In this document: in pieces, positions 55,878-64,000 of the stretch
Numbering within the stretch: the first letter of the stretch is position 1
Layout: every line of letters starts with the position of its first letter
Source of the DNA: Vibrio sp. 10N.286.49.B1
GTDB taxonomy: Bacteria; Pseudomonadota; Gammaproteobacteria; Enterobacterales; Vibrionaceae
Reading direction: 5' to 3'
Assembly (NCBI RefSeq): GCF_002873335.1
Contig: NZ_MCUW01000011.1
Span: 1-64,000, forward strand
Length of the DNA: 64,000 nt
Notes under the pieces: model-generated
Database searches by the model: none
Seen by the model: only the letters and a program-made list of their open reading frames with translations
Told to the model about the DNA's origin: nothing
Program-made: the position numbers and the translations under genes

Positions 55878-56510
55878 GTGTTCAAGATACTTATGTTGTT
55901 ATGCGCTTTAATTGGTAGTGCGCCCTTAAAGGCAAAAGAAATATGGGATTGGAACACCTTGCTGCCAGAAAGCGCGAAACAGTTCGTCGACCCCTTTTTT
56001 TCTTTTTCGCCTGAGCAGCGCTACAATTTGATGACCATAATGGAGTATCAACAAGCGGACGCTAGCGATAAGGATAGCAAAAGCTACATCGACGCGCTCA
56101 TGCGCTTTAGCGGAGAAAATATTGAGATCCTCACGCTGATTAAGCAGCGAGAAGAAATAGTGACGAAACACGCGAAGGCTTTACAGTCCATTAACGAAGC
56201 GCTCATTGGTCAGGATGGCAGGCTTCCTGGTTATATCGTGCCCTTGGAGTTTGACAATAACATTGTCACTCAATTCTTACTGGTACCAACAGCCGGAGCG
56301 TGTATCCATACGCCACCTCCACCCGCCAACCAAATCGTGCTGGTTCACTACCCTAAAGGATTCGAGTTTGAGGGTTTATATACCCCTATTTGGATTGAAG
56401 GCACCCTGCAATCTGAAGCCTCAAACCGCAGTGTTCAACTATCTGATGGTGAAACAACCATCTCGACGTCATATCAAATGGTAGCGAACAAGATTGAACC
56501 CTACCAATAA
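55878..56510 (+). CDS. Exported DUF3299 protein
   Basis: 210 residues with a signal peptide (MFKILMLLCALIGSAPLKA). A WDWNTLLPE segment begins the mature protein, and the DUF3299 core reads PGYIVPLEFDNN, FLLVPTAGACIHTPPPPANQIV. The Cys-His-Pro-rich motif may bind a metal. DUF3299 genes often accompany ABC lipoprotein-type exporters (LolCDE-like) and metal-linked operons, but here it stands alone. GTG start with AAGGAA 7 bases upstream. Confidence 0.82.
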   Translation: MFKILMLLCALIGSAPLKAKEIWDWNTLLPESAKQFVDPFFSFSPEQRYNLMTIMEYQQADASDKDSKSYIDALMRFSGENIEILTLIKQREEIVTKHAKALQSINEALIGQDGRLPGYIVPLEFDNNIVTQFLLVPTAGACIHTPPPPANQIVLVHYPKGFEFEGLYTPIWIEGTLQSEASNRSVQLSDGETTISTSYQMVANKIEPYQ

Positions 56511-56583
56511 CCATTATCTCGCCGTATTGAGTGCTAAACGTCGCAACTAAGACAAGAAGGGCTCATCACCAAGGCCCGTAGTC

Positions 56584-57390
56584 TTAAGACGTCATTTCAG
56601 GAACCATTAAGGATAACGCCCTACTCTTTCTTATTTCACTAGGGCTAAAACCATAATATTTTTTAAACACCCGACTATAGTAATTGGGACAATAGAACCC
56701 ACTCGAATACGCACTTGTTTTTATTGACTCTCCGCTATAGAGCAAGCGTAATGAGTACTTAAGTCTGATGACTTTCAACAATTGACTAAACGTAATGTTT
56801 TCTTTATGTAACACTCGTTGTAATTGGGAAAAAGTCATATTTATCGATTGGCATAATTCTTCTGCTGACCACTTTTTGCTTATATCCATTCTCATGGCGT
56901 TCGCTATCCTGTCGATATCGTGTGGAAACGAAATAACATTTGCAAGTTCATTAGGAGAAGCACGACGAATATAGTTCGCTATTGCCATAGTAAACAATGC
57001 GTGAATAACACAAGAATCAACGCTATTAGTCACAAGAGACTTAGCCGATAGAAAATATTGTTCTATCGAATATCCGTCGCTATCATTTTTCCTAATACCC
57101 CCTATATCAAACTTATCAATAAGTGGTCGAAATAGACTCTCTTCCATAGCAAATCTATTTATCTCTATCGCCAACTTGTTATCACATGCACTAAAAGACA
57201 GTCCAACATTTGAATACGACGGTATAAAAAGCACGATCGTCCCAAGACTTTCGTACATTTTACCATTCACACAGATAAACCCTTTCGCATTCTCGATCAT
57301 AACTAGGTTATGCTTGGTGACAAGGTTCGATGACGTTAAGGTTTCACTATTAATTCGAATCGTCCGAAACAGACTGTCTACGCTACTCAA
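56584..57390 (-). CDS. AraC-family transcriptional regulator
   Basis: 268 residues. The C-terminal 100 hold two helix-turn-helix motifs (WSAEELCQSINMTFSQLQRVLHKEN and IKTSAYSSGFYCPNYYSRVFKKYYGFSPSEIRK, at roughly 165-190 and 220-252). The N-terminal ligand domain shows no known signature, but the Tyr/Asn-rich recognition helix resembles GadX/ToxT-type virulence regulators. The gene starts with a TTG inside the end of the EAL gene (8-base overlap), so it appears translationally coupled to it. Confidence 0.83.
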   Translation of the reverse strand: MSSVDSLFRTIRINSETLTSSNLVTKHNLVMIENAKGFICVNGKMYESLGTIVLFIPSYSNVGLSFSACDNKLAIEINRFAMEESLFRPLIDKFDIGGIRKNDSDGYSIEQYFLSAKSLVTNSVDSCVIHALFTMAIANYIRRASPNELANVISFPHDIDRIANAMRMDISKKWSAEELCQSINMTFSQLQRVLHKENITFSQLLKVIRLKYSLRLLYSGESIKTSAYSSGFYCPNYYSRVFKKYYGFSPSEIRKSRALSLMVPEMTS

Positions 57391-58210
57391 TGGCTAAGTC
57401 TACTGCTAACGACATCGGCTTGATTTTTTTGTCAATGTGGCTCGGTAACCGAGCAGAACATGACTTCGTTTCCTGCATTAGTGATAGCAAGTTTTTCACA
57501 TCTGTAGGGTAGTAATAATAATACCCTTGCATATAGACATGTTCCATTAAATGCATTTTCCGTTGGCTCGCTGTTTCAACACCCTCCACCACTAAACGAG
57601 GCGCATATAACCCTAGCAACTCGGCTAGCATATTAATAATTTCATCATTATCATGATAAAGTAAATAGGATTTATCTAATTTTATTACATCCCACTTCAA
57701 GTACTGCAACGCATGTGTTTTACTTTTATCATTATGACAGTAATCGTCTAGCCAAAATTCAACACCTTGATTTCTAAGCTTCTTAATATTTTTTGCTAAT
57801 CCATGATAATTTAAAGATAGTTGAGTACAGGTGATTTCAATGGCCATGGGAAAGTCGATAATAGCAAGCAGGTTATTCACGAAATGGTCATTATCGAGGC
57901 AACTCAAAGGTAAGTTAAACGACATCAACACATCATAATTTTTGATGTAAAAACGATAGTAATCGAGTTGTGCAAACATTAAACGCTGCAAAAATTGATC
58001 ATTGATCTGACTAAAGAAATCCTCACCATTGATCTGCTGCCCACTACAATCAATGACCTGGGTTAGCACCTCGTAAGCATACACTGTATTACTAATCGGA
58101 TGCACAATGGGTTGTAATTTGAATTCAAACTCGGCAAATACATCTTGATTAATGGTTGAGTATGCCAAAAACCGACTGTTTGAACCTACTTGATGAATAG
58201 CGACTGGCAT
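57383..58210 (-). CDS. EAL-domain protein with divergent active-site loop
   Basis: 275 residues, cytosolic, a single EAL domain. The metal and catalytic residues of c-di-GMP phosphodiesterases are mostly kept: the Glu of YAYEVLTQ (EVL for EAL), Asn in SFNLPLS, Glu in AIEITC, Asp-Asp in LDDYC, Lys in IKLDKSY, Glu in VVEGVET and Gln-Gly in YMQGY. Loop 6, normally DDFGTGYSS, reads DDYCHNDKS, so activity or dimer control may be altered. ATG 58210 has AAGGA 9 bases upstream; the ATG 9 bases earlier sits directly on the SD. Coupled to AraC gene. Confidence 0.85.
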   Translation of the reverse strand: MPVAIHQVGSNSRFLAYSTINQDVFAEFEFKLQPIVHPISNTVYAYEVLTQVIDCSGQQINGEDFFSQINDQFLQRLMFAQLDYYRFYIKNYDVLMSFNLPLSCLDNDHFVNNLLAIIDFPMAIEITCTQLSLNYHGLAKNIKKLRNQGVEFWLDDYCHNDKSKTHALQYLKWDVIKLDKSYLLYHDNDEIINMLAELLGLYAPRLVVEGVETASQRKMHLMEHVYMQGYYYYYPTDVKNLLSLMQETKSCSARLPSHIDKKIKPMSLAVDLAIE

Positions 58211-58801
58211 ATTACTCATTCCTTAAAACTCATTAATTTTGATAGGGTGAATCTAATGAACCGGAATGATAACTAGAATTGAATCTAAACTTAATGAAAA
58301 AACACCTTTAGGTACAAAACGCTGGTTTATTGAAAGAATCTCAACGTTTCGTCAAAATTGTGACGCACATATAAGAATATAGCGAGGTTTGTGTGATCAA
58401 AGCCACATATGAAATAAGGAATAGTAATGATGTTAACGGTAAATCGTTTTTTCTCGGCGCTCGCGTAGAATTGTATTTTTACTATCAAAACACCACACAA
58501 ATTAGAGTAAAAGCACCACAGCTAATGATAAAAACAACATTAACCCACACATACTTCTTCACTGTTTTTTATATTACCGTTTGCAGTACCTATTAAGCAT
58601 TACTATTCCTACTAGTATTTTTATTGATTTTAGAATAACCCTATCTAGGTTGGTTATTCTAAAAGTGCATTATGGTTATCCATTAATCTCATTTCCAAGA
58701 ATAATAGTTCACAGGTAACTTAAATAACGATGCTGTCCACCAGTCACCCCAAACCAAGACCACCGGCATGACAGCCGTTCATTTATAACAAGAGAAATAA
58801 T
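58211..58801. other. Intergenic region before the alginate lyase
   Basis: About 590 bases, AT-rich. A 67-codon frame (58393-58596) has no family resemblance and no good SD, so I leave it out. A perfect hairpin TTTTAGAATAACC (58628-58640) with GGTTATTCTAAAA (58652-58664) lies 140 bases before the lyase gene and may be a terminator or leader structure. Confidence 0.5.
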
Positions 58802-59794
58802 ATGCAACCACGCAATAGAATAATCCTTAGCCTAGTCGTCACCGCTACTTTTTCAAGTGGTCTCTATGCAAACCTTGATTCGACCAAAGCTCCATCAGAC
58901 AATTTTGACCTAACTCACTGGAAAATCGTGATTCCAATGGAAGACGATAAACCAGAACGGAAAGGCAAAGTGATGGAGATATCAAAAGCCGAGCTTAATA
59001 AGGGTTTTACCAACAAGGACTGGTTTTATACCGATGTTAACTCTGGAGCAATGGTCTTCGTGGCACCGAATAAAGCAATGACGACGCCAAACTCAAGTAA
59101 CGCGCGCTCGGAATTACATGCCTTGATTGCTGATGACCATGACATCGGCCCATACGAACCAGAAAACAACTTTGTCTTAGCTTCACACCCAGAAGCGGAA
59201 AAATACGGCGCTATTGGGGGTCGAATGAGCGCAACGCTCTCCGTCGATCACGTCAGCCAAAGTGGCGACCACCGACACAATGACTCTTTCTCCGTTGTGA
59301 TTGGCCAGATTCATGCCGGTACCAACGAGCCGTTAAAAATATTCTATCGCAAACTGCCTGACCATGAGTTTGGCTCTGTTTACTGGAATTATGAAAACAA
59401 CGCATTAGAAGAGGATTATCATCGTAGATTAGACATCTCACATAATGTTTTCGGGCAAGCTAAACAACGATTTGGCCACAACGATCCAACCGATGGTATA
59501 AAACTCGGTGAAGTTTTTTCTTATGATGTCCACGTTGTCGGTGATGTCATGTACCTAGAATTCACGAAAGACCTCGATAACAAAACGCCAGTTACTCGTT
59601 CTTTCGCTATGGATCTTTCTAAGGGAAAATATTTAGGCAATAAATACGATGCTGGATACAAAAATGATTGGTTCTTCTTCAAAGCGGGCGCATACAATCA
59701 GTGCAGTACTGGCGTAGTTCGTTGCAAAAATGAAGGTATGGAGGCAGGCGATTACGCTCAAACAAGCTTTTATAAGCTTGCACTTGAACATTAG
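58802..59794 (+). CDS. Secreted PL7-family alginate lyase
   Basis: 330 residues. A signal peptide (to about residue 24), then one PL7 jelly-roll domain. The three conserved strands are present: SSNARSELHAL (RxELR-type), VVIGQIHA (QIH, which is linked to preference for polyguluronate or mixed substrate) and FFFKAGAYNQCS (YFKAGVYNQ-type). It cleaves alginate by beta-elimination outside the cell. No carbohydrate-binding module. Single-gene unit with a terminator. Confidence 0.92.
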   Translation: MQPRNRIILSLVVTATFSSGLYANLDSTKAPSDNFDLTHWKIVIPMEDDKPERKGKVMEISKAELNKGFTNKDWFYTDVNSGAMVFVAPNKAMTTPNSSNARSELHALIADDHDIGPYEPENNFVLASHPEAEKYGAIGGRMSATLSVDHVSQSGDHRHNDSFSVVIGQIHAGTNEPLKIFYRKLPDHEFGSVYWNYENNALEEDYHRRLDISHNVFGQAKQRFGHNDPTDGIKLGEVFSYDVHVVGDVMYLEFTKDLDNKTPVTRSFAMDLSKGKYLGNKYDAGYKNDWFFFKAGAYNQCSTGVVRCKNEGMEAGDYAQTSFYKLALEH

Positions 59795-59902
59795 TCACGA
59801 AGTATAGCAAGCTAGCGAAAACAACGAACCGTTAGCTTAATAACGAGTAATCAGCTTAGCAACTATGGATAACATCAATGCGGTTCATTGCTAAATGAAT
59901 AA

Positions 59903-59935
59903 CGCCGGAACTTTTATTTTATAACGGTTCCGGCG
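59903..59935. terminator. Convergent terminator, lyase / DUF2999
   Basis: CGCCGGAAC (59903-59911) pairs with GTTCCGGCG (59927-59935), 15-base T-rich loop, between two convergent stop codons. Confidence 0.65.
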
Positions 59936-59943
59936 AGTATTCG

Positions 59944-60195
59944 TTATTTATTTAACTGAGCTTTAGCAGCTTCAACTTTCGAGAAATCGAGCCCTAGCTC
60001 TTCCACTGCTTCTTTAATCAGTGTTGGGTTTTGCATAACCTGTCCCATCAACTGCTGTAACTGCTCTTGAGGAAGTCCAAGTTGTCCAATTGTAGCCATT
60101 GCCGCAAGTGGGTTCTCAGTTAACGTTTGAAACAGTTCGCCAATTTGAGCGTCGCTGATATTGTTTTCTTTTAGGATAGCAAGAATCGGGTTCAT
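59944..60195 (-). CDS. DUF2999-family small protein
   Basis: 83 residues, all-helical in appearance: MNPILAILKENNISDAQI, then Gln/Leu-rich helices (QLGLPQEQLQQLMGQVMQ) and a Lys/Glu tail. Short Vibrio-type protein of unknown function (DUF2999). ATG 60195 chosen with AAGGCAG upstream; the longer frame to 60423 is AT-rich upstream DNA without a domain. Confidence 0.72.
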   Translation of the reverse strand: MNPILAILKENNISDAQIGELFQTLTENPLAAMATIGQLGLPQEQLQQLMGQVMQNPTLIKEAVEELGLDFSKVEAAKAQLNK

Positions 60196-60456
60196 GGTAC
60201 TGCCTTGTATAATCAGGTAAATGAAATCGACAATCATTCTATCACTCCCCTGCTTACTGTGTAGCAATTTATCTAACCACGCTACGTTTTCGTTCGGTTT
60301 GAAGCACTTCGTATCATGGCTCTCACCGATATAAATCTTATCACCATAAGAAATTCCACTGTCATTCGAAAAGTTGGAATAATAAATGCAATCTAGTTCA
60401 GAGATACTATTGATACTGCACAACAGCGGCTCTTAGAAGCGTTCAAGGAGATGAAC

Positions 60457-61074
60457 ATGCAATTAGAATTCTTTGTAGATACCCTAAACAAGCACACTAC
60501 GCTGGAAACTCTGACTATTCGGTCGGTTTTTGGCGGGAAAGGCATCCTTTCACAAGGTATTATGTTTGCACTAATTAAGGGCGACAAGCTCTATGTCAGG
60601 GCAGTCAATAGCCACTATAAGCAGTCATTTGATGCGCTTGATTACAAACCCTATGAATCTAACTGGCATTCTTTAACAAGAAATTATCCCGGTTTAACTA
60701 ACTATTACGAGATCCCGAGTGACCTCGCATGTCATACACTTCACATCGCTACTCTATGCGGTGATATATGGGATGCAGCCGTGGAGCAACAGCGAATTAA
60801 GGCGACCCCTACCCGAATCAAAGATTTGCCTAACATGCAGTACAAAACAGAACGAATGCTCAGAAAAGCGGGGATAACCTCAATAGAAGAACTGCGCCAG
60901 ACCGGGCCGGTTGATGCTTATCGTGCGATATGCCAACAACAGCAAAAACACCCTGGAGCGACACTTTTATATTCCATCGCTGGTGCTTTAGAAGGTATCC
61001 ATTGGAGTATTATTCCCGACACCGTCAAGAAAACACTCTCAATAGAAGCGGGAGTAGACAGTGCCATAGTCTAA
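60457..61074 (+). CDS. TfoX/Sxy-family competence regulator
   Basis: 205 residues with both TfoX domains: an N-terminal one (SVFGGKGILSQGIMFALI, NYYEIPSD) and a C-terminal one starting RIKDLPNMQYKTERMLRKAGITSIEELR. In Vibrio TfoX drives chitin-induced DNA uptake and TfoY drives motility and type VI secretion. The TfoY gene of V. cholerae carries a c-di-GMP riboswitch; no such leader is visible here, so TfoX or a third paralogue is more likely. ATG 60457 is preferred because the SD AAGGAG directly abuts the ATG 6 bases earlier. Confidence 0.8.
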   Translation: MQLEFFVDTLNKHTTLETLTIRSVFGGKGILSQGIMFALIKGDKLYVRAVNSHYKQSFDALDYKPYESNWHSLTRNYPGLTNYYEIPSDLACHTLHIATLCGDIWDAAVEQQRIKATPTRIKDLPNMQYKTERMLRKAGITSIEELRQTGPVDAYRAICQQQQKHPGATLLYSIAGALEGIHWSIIPDTVKKTLSIEAGVDSAIV

Positions 61075-61179
61075 TAGCCCGACTTCTGTTTGAGCCCAAG
61101 ACTAAAGCTGATTCTATTCATCAAACCATCAGTATGAGCTGCGGCAAAGAGCACAGTAGCCTCTTCGCCGCCTGGCTCA

Positions 61180-62376
61180 TCAAGCGGTTATAGGCGGGGT
61201 AAAATGCTTACCAAGCAAGGCATGGTAAAAATCATTATCAGCCAATACTCCAACCAATTCTCCATCTTCTGCCAGCAAAACCGGCTGTCCAGTGCGATAC
61301 CGGATTTCTAAACCCTCGCGCATCGAAACATCGGGGCTGGTAATCACCTGATTATCTTGTTGCAACGTTTCAAAGCAATCCCCTTCTTGCCATTGCTGCA
61401 AAGGTAACGACTTACCCTGACGCGTTACCGACGTCACTTGCCCTGCGTCATTCGTTCCAATATAGGTTTGCTCATGCTGATTTAAAACAAGCTGACCATT
61501 TTCAGATGATAACGTATCAGCCTCGGTCATTAACGAACGACCACATAAGACGTTTAGTGGATTGGTGTGAGCGACAAACTCTGCGACATATTCTGTATTT
61601 GGATTAAGGACAATGTCTTCAGGCTTACCATGTTGAATTAATCGTCCCGACTCCATAATGGCAATGTTATTGCCTAATTTGAGCGCTTCATCTAAATCGT
61701 GACTTACAAAGACAATGGTTTTATTGAGCTTTTGCTGCAACGCCAACAACTCGTCTTGGAGTTGGCTGCGAATCAACGGGTCGAGTGCCGAGAAAGGCTC
61801 ATCCATTAATAAGATATCGCTATCCATTGTGAAAGCGCGAGCGAGGCCGACTCGTTGCTGCATGCCGCCTGATAACTCATGCGGAAAACTGTCTTTCCAT
61901 TCCGCCAAACCCACCATTTCCAAACGCTCTTCTGCACGGCGACGACGCTCCGTCTTGCCTATGCCTTGCATCTTCAAACCAAATGCTGCGTTATCAAGTA
62001 CAGAGAGCCAAGGCATTAAAGCAAATTTCTGGAACACCATCGAAATGCGGTTAGTGCGCAGATGGCGTAACTGCCCAGCATCGCAATTCCCAAGGTCAAT
62101 CGTTTGCCCCTCGTCTTCTATCTTCAATGAGCCACGACTGACGGTGTTGAGTCCATTAATTGCGCGGAGCAAGCTTGATTTACCTGAACCAGACAGCCCC
62201 ATTAATACACAAATTTCACCGCGTTGAATGTCAAGACTCACATCATGAACACCAACGATATCACCCGTCGCATCGATGATATCCTGACGGCTTTTACCAT
62301 CATCGAGCATCGAAAACGACGCTTCCACCTGACGACCAAACACAACGTCTAGATGACGAATACTAATTGCGCTCAT
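61180..62376 (-). CDS. proV: ProV-type choline/betaine ABC transporter ATPase
   Basis: 398 residues (E. coli ProV 400). Walker A GLSGSGKSS, signature LSGGMQQR, Walker B ILLMDEPFSALDP, and the switch His SHDLDE are normal. The C-terminal 130 or so form a CBS-like regulatory region ending near TPPITA; it is partly degenerate. Energises import of choline or glycine betaine for osmoprotection. ATG 62376 with GAGAGAG upstream; 2 bases after the proW stop. Last gene of proXWV. Confidence 0.9.
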   Translation of the reverse strand: MSAISIRHLDVVFGRQVEASFSMLDDGKSRQDIIDATGDIVGVHDVSLDIQRGEICVLMGLSGSGKSSLLRAINGLNTVSRGSLKIEDEGQTIDLGNCDAGQLRHLRTNRISMVFQKFALMPWLSVLDNAAFGLKMQGIGKTERRRRAEERLEMVGLAEWKDSFPHELSGGMQQRVGLARAFTMDSDILLMDEPFSALDPLIRSQLQDELLALQQKLNKTIVFVSHDLDEALKLGNNIAIMESGRLIQHGKPEDIVLNPNTEYVAEFVAHTNPLNVLCGRSLMTEADTLSSENGQLVLNQHEQTYIGTNDAGQVTSVTRQGKSLPLQQWQEGDCFETLQQDNQVITSPDVSMREGLEIRYRTGQPVLLAEDGELVGVLADNDFYHALLGKHFTPPITA

Positions 62377-62378
62377 GA

Positions 62379-63227
62379 TTAACTCTCTCTGTTTTGGGTT
62401 GCAGGGGTTTTGCACAGGCGGTCAAGAATGATAGCCACAAGAACGATCGCTAATCCGGCCTCAAAACCTTGCGAGACATTCACAGTATTCAGTGCTCGAA
62501 CGACGGGTTTACCCAACCCATCTGCACCCACGAGAGCAGAGATAACCACCATCGATAACGACAACATAATACATTGCGTCACCCCTGCCATGATGTTTGG
62601 CATTGCGGCTGGAAGTTCAACATTGAACAACAGTTTCATTCGACTGGCACCGAATGCTTTACCGGCCTCGACCAACTCTTCTGGGACACGACTGATGCCC
62701 AAGTAGGTCAAACGGATTGGAGCAGCAATAGCAAAAATAATGGTAGAGATAAGCCCTGGTACGACCCCTAAGCCAAATAAAACCAGCGTGGGAATGAGGT
62801 AAACAAAAGTCGGGATGGTCTGCATCAAATCTAGAATCGGGCGCAATATGGTGTAAAGCCATGGCTTGTGCGCCGCCACGATCCCAACTGGCACCCCGAC
62901 TAACACCGAAATCATGGTCGCGCTCAATACCAACACAAAGGTTTCTAGCATCTCTTCCCAATAGCCTAAATTCATGATCAGCAGCAAGGCTGTAACCACA
63001 AAAATGACCAGTGAAAGGCTACGATGTAAAAACCAAGCCAATAAAGCGGTCATAACGATAGGCACAGAAGGCGGAAACCACTTAAATAGGTCAACCAACA
63101 TCATGATCATCGATTCTAAGCTATACGACAGTGAGTCAAAAAAGCCCGCTGCATTGTAAGTTAGCCAATCAACAAAAGTGGCCATCCAATCGCCGAGAGG
63201 GATTTTGTGATTTGTAATAAAGTCCAT
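62379..63227 (-). CDS. proW: ProW-type choline/betaine ABC permease
   Basis: 282 residues with about six membrane segments and the EAA loop (GKAFGASRMKLLFNVELPAAMPNIMAG). It is shorter than E. coli ProW (354) and closer in size to ChoW-type permeases, suggesting choline as a main substrate. AAGGAGT 6 bases before the ATG. Between proX and proV in the same operon. Confidence 0.9.
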   Translation of the reverse strand: MDFITNHKIPLGDWMATFVDWLTYNAAGFFDSLSYSLESMIMMLVDLFKWFPPSVPIVMTALLAWFLHRSLSLVIFVVTALLLIMNLGYWEEMLETFVLVLSATMISVLVGVPVGIVAAHKPWLYTILRPILDLMQTIPTFVYLIPTLVLFGLGVVPGLISTIIFAIAAPIRLTYLGISRVPEELVEAGKAFGASRMKLLFNVELPAAMPNIMAGVTQCIMLSLSMVVISALVGADGLGKPVVRALNTVNVSQGFEAGLAIVLVAIILDRLCKTPATQNRES

Positions 63228-63317
63228 TGTTACTCCTTAATGGTCTTCAATGTTTGTACGCTCTACTGCCATCGTTCAACCAGAACAGACACCAGCAGAG
63301 CAAAGTCAGTGCGTGGT

Positions 63318-64000
63318 TTAGATCTCTAAATACGATTTAACAGCCTCGGCTGCGTTGCTGCCATCACGAGCCGTCACTTTATTCAGCCACTTTGTTAGCA
63401 CGTCAGGGTTCGCTTTGAGCCATGCTTTGGCCGCTGCATCTGGCTTAGTGTTATCGTTAAGTATGTTGCCCATCAGTTGGTTTTCCATTTCCAAACTAAA
63501 GCTAAGGTTTTGCAGTAACTGCCCCACATTCGAACAAGTACTTAGGTAATCTTTACGAACGTTGGTGTAAACGCTCGCGCCACCATAATTTGGTCCAAAG
63601 TAGTCATTCCCCCCATCCAGATAAACCATGTCAAAATTACTGTTCATTGGGTGCGGAGCCCAACCAAGGAAGGCGATCCATTGTTCACGCTTAACTGCGC
63701 GCTTAACTTGCGACATCATGCCCGCTTCACTGGACTCAACAAGATTGAAGTCTTTGAGGTCGAATGCATTGTTATCGATCATGTCTTGGATCAGACGGTT
63801 ACCGTCATTACCGGGTTCAATCCCGTAGATACGACCACGAAACCTATCGTCAAATTTGGCTAGGTCAGCAAAGCTTGTCACACCTGCGTCGTAGACATAT
63901 TTAGGTACCGCAAGCGTGTATTTCGCGCCTTCTAAATTCGCGCGCACGGTTTCCACCGAACCATCTTGGTGGTATTTGGCAATATCGGCTTCCATCGTTG
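63318..64000 (-). CDS. proX: ProX/ChoX-type substrate-binding protein, N-terminus beyond window
   Basis: The frame continues past the right edge, so the signal peptide and first domain are missing; about 227 residues are visible. Blocks VRANLEGAKYTLAVPKYVYD, IYGIEPGNDGNRLIQDM and the Trp-rich WIAFLGWAPHPMN fit the OpuAC/ChoX family; the Trp/Tyr residues make the quaternary-amine cage. First gene seen of proX-proW-proV, separated from proW by 90 bases. In other Vibrio the betIBA genes follow further upstream, which would be to the right of the window. Confidence 0.9.
   Translation of the reverse strand, partial: TMEADIAKYHQDGSVETVRANLEGAKYTLAVPKYVYDAGVTSFADLAKFDDRFRGRIYGIEPGNDGNRLIQDMIDNNAFDLKDFNLVESSEAGMMSQVKRAVKREQWIAFLGWAPHPMNSNFDMVYLDGGNDYFGPNYGGASVYTNVRKDYLSTCSNVGQLLQNLSFSLEMENQLMGNILNDNTKPDAAAKAWLKANPDVLTKWLNKVTARDGSNAAEAVKSYLEI

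Noticed and set aside
58393..58596. 67-codon plus-strand frame before the alginate lyase
   Set aside because: No SD, no homology recognised, and composition typical of AT-rich spacer.
60196..60423. N-terminal extension of the DUF2999 frame
   Set aside because: The family is about 85 residues long, and a good SD precedes ATG 60195; the extension reads as promoter DNA.
60196..60456. c-di-GMP-I riboswitch upstream of the TfoX-family gene
   Set aside because: None of the conserved GEMM-type sequence blocks is visible in this interval.

Overview
The window looks like a piece of a Vibrio genome, probably the smaller chromosome of a member of, or near, the Harveyi clade. The strongest markers are an adjacent, overlapping luxM-luxN pair (acyl-homoserine-lactone synthase and its hybrid sensor kinase), a proXWV-type choline/betaine importer, a Zur/COG0523 zinc locus and a GhxP purine permease under a PurR-type operator. 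DNA composition is AT-leaning. I see no rRNA, tRNA, CRISPR array, integrase or transposase. The window cuts a gene at each end.

Layout. 1-12.7 kb: a giant VCBS/Ig-repeat adhesin (left end outside the window), convergent with a three-gene type I secretion block (HlyD adaptor plus two ABC half-transporters whose ATPase motifs are unusually degenerate). 12.9-17.2 kb: ghxP, a decayed TSUP (TauE/SafE) permease, and mesX-mesD, an oxygen-linked, folate-independent methionine synthase pair. 17.3-20.1 kb: a TldD/TldE-like protease pair. 20.3-24.1 kb: zinc island with two COG0523 GTPases, DUF1826 and Zur, headed by a perfect 44-bp palindrome with a Zur-box-like core. 24.7-28.5 kb: luxM-luxN. 28.5-34.4 kb: aspartoacylase-like hydrolase, flavin reductase, and a heterodimeric ABC exporter coupled to a tiny DNA-binding-like protein. 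34.7-35.1 kb: a heptamer repeat array and REP/MITE-like hairpins. 35.4-39.7 kb: bicupin, frameshifted SDR with divergent HxlR regulator, aldo/keto reductase, HdeD-like membrane protein. 40.1-44.8 kb: a complete but rearranged curli locus (csgD; csgEFG; csgBA plus a CsgC-position gene). 44.8-51.3 kb: small membrane protein, MocR regulator, chemoreceptor, GST-like protein, MsbA-like exporter. 51.5-56.5 kb: U32 peptidase-family protein, site-2 protease, DCC protein, DUF3299 protein. 56.6-61.1 kb: EAL-AraC pair, PL7 alginate lyase, DUF2999, TfoX/Sxy-family protein. 61.2-64.0 kb: proV-proW-proX (proX cut by the right edge).

Common theme. Much of the window concerns surface life: a giant secreted adhesin, curli fibres, quorum sensing, an EAL-domain protein, an alginate lyase and a chemoreceptor. 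The rest is metal and nutrient homeostasis (Zur/COG0523, MesXD, purine and choline uptake). The points most worth following up are the T1SS whose two composite ATP sites both look non-canonical, the DUF1826 protein with a possible Fe(II)/2-oxoglutarate oxygenase motif set inside the zinc operon, the long zinc-locus palindrome, and the acidic curlin in a rearranged csg locus. Starts were moved from the longest open frame where a Shine-Dalgarno sequence clearly favoured an internal codon; each case is stated.
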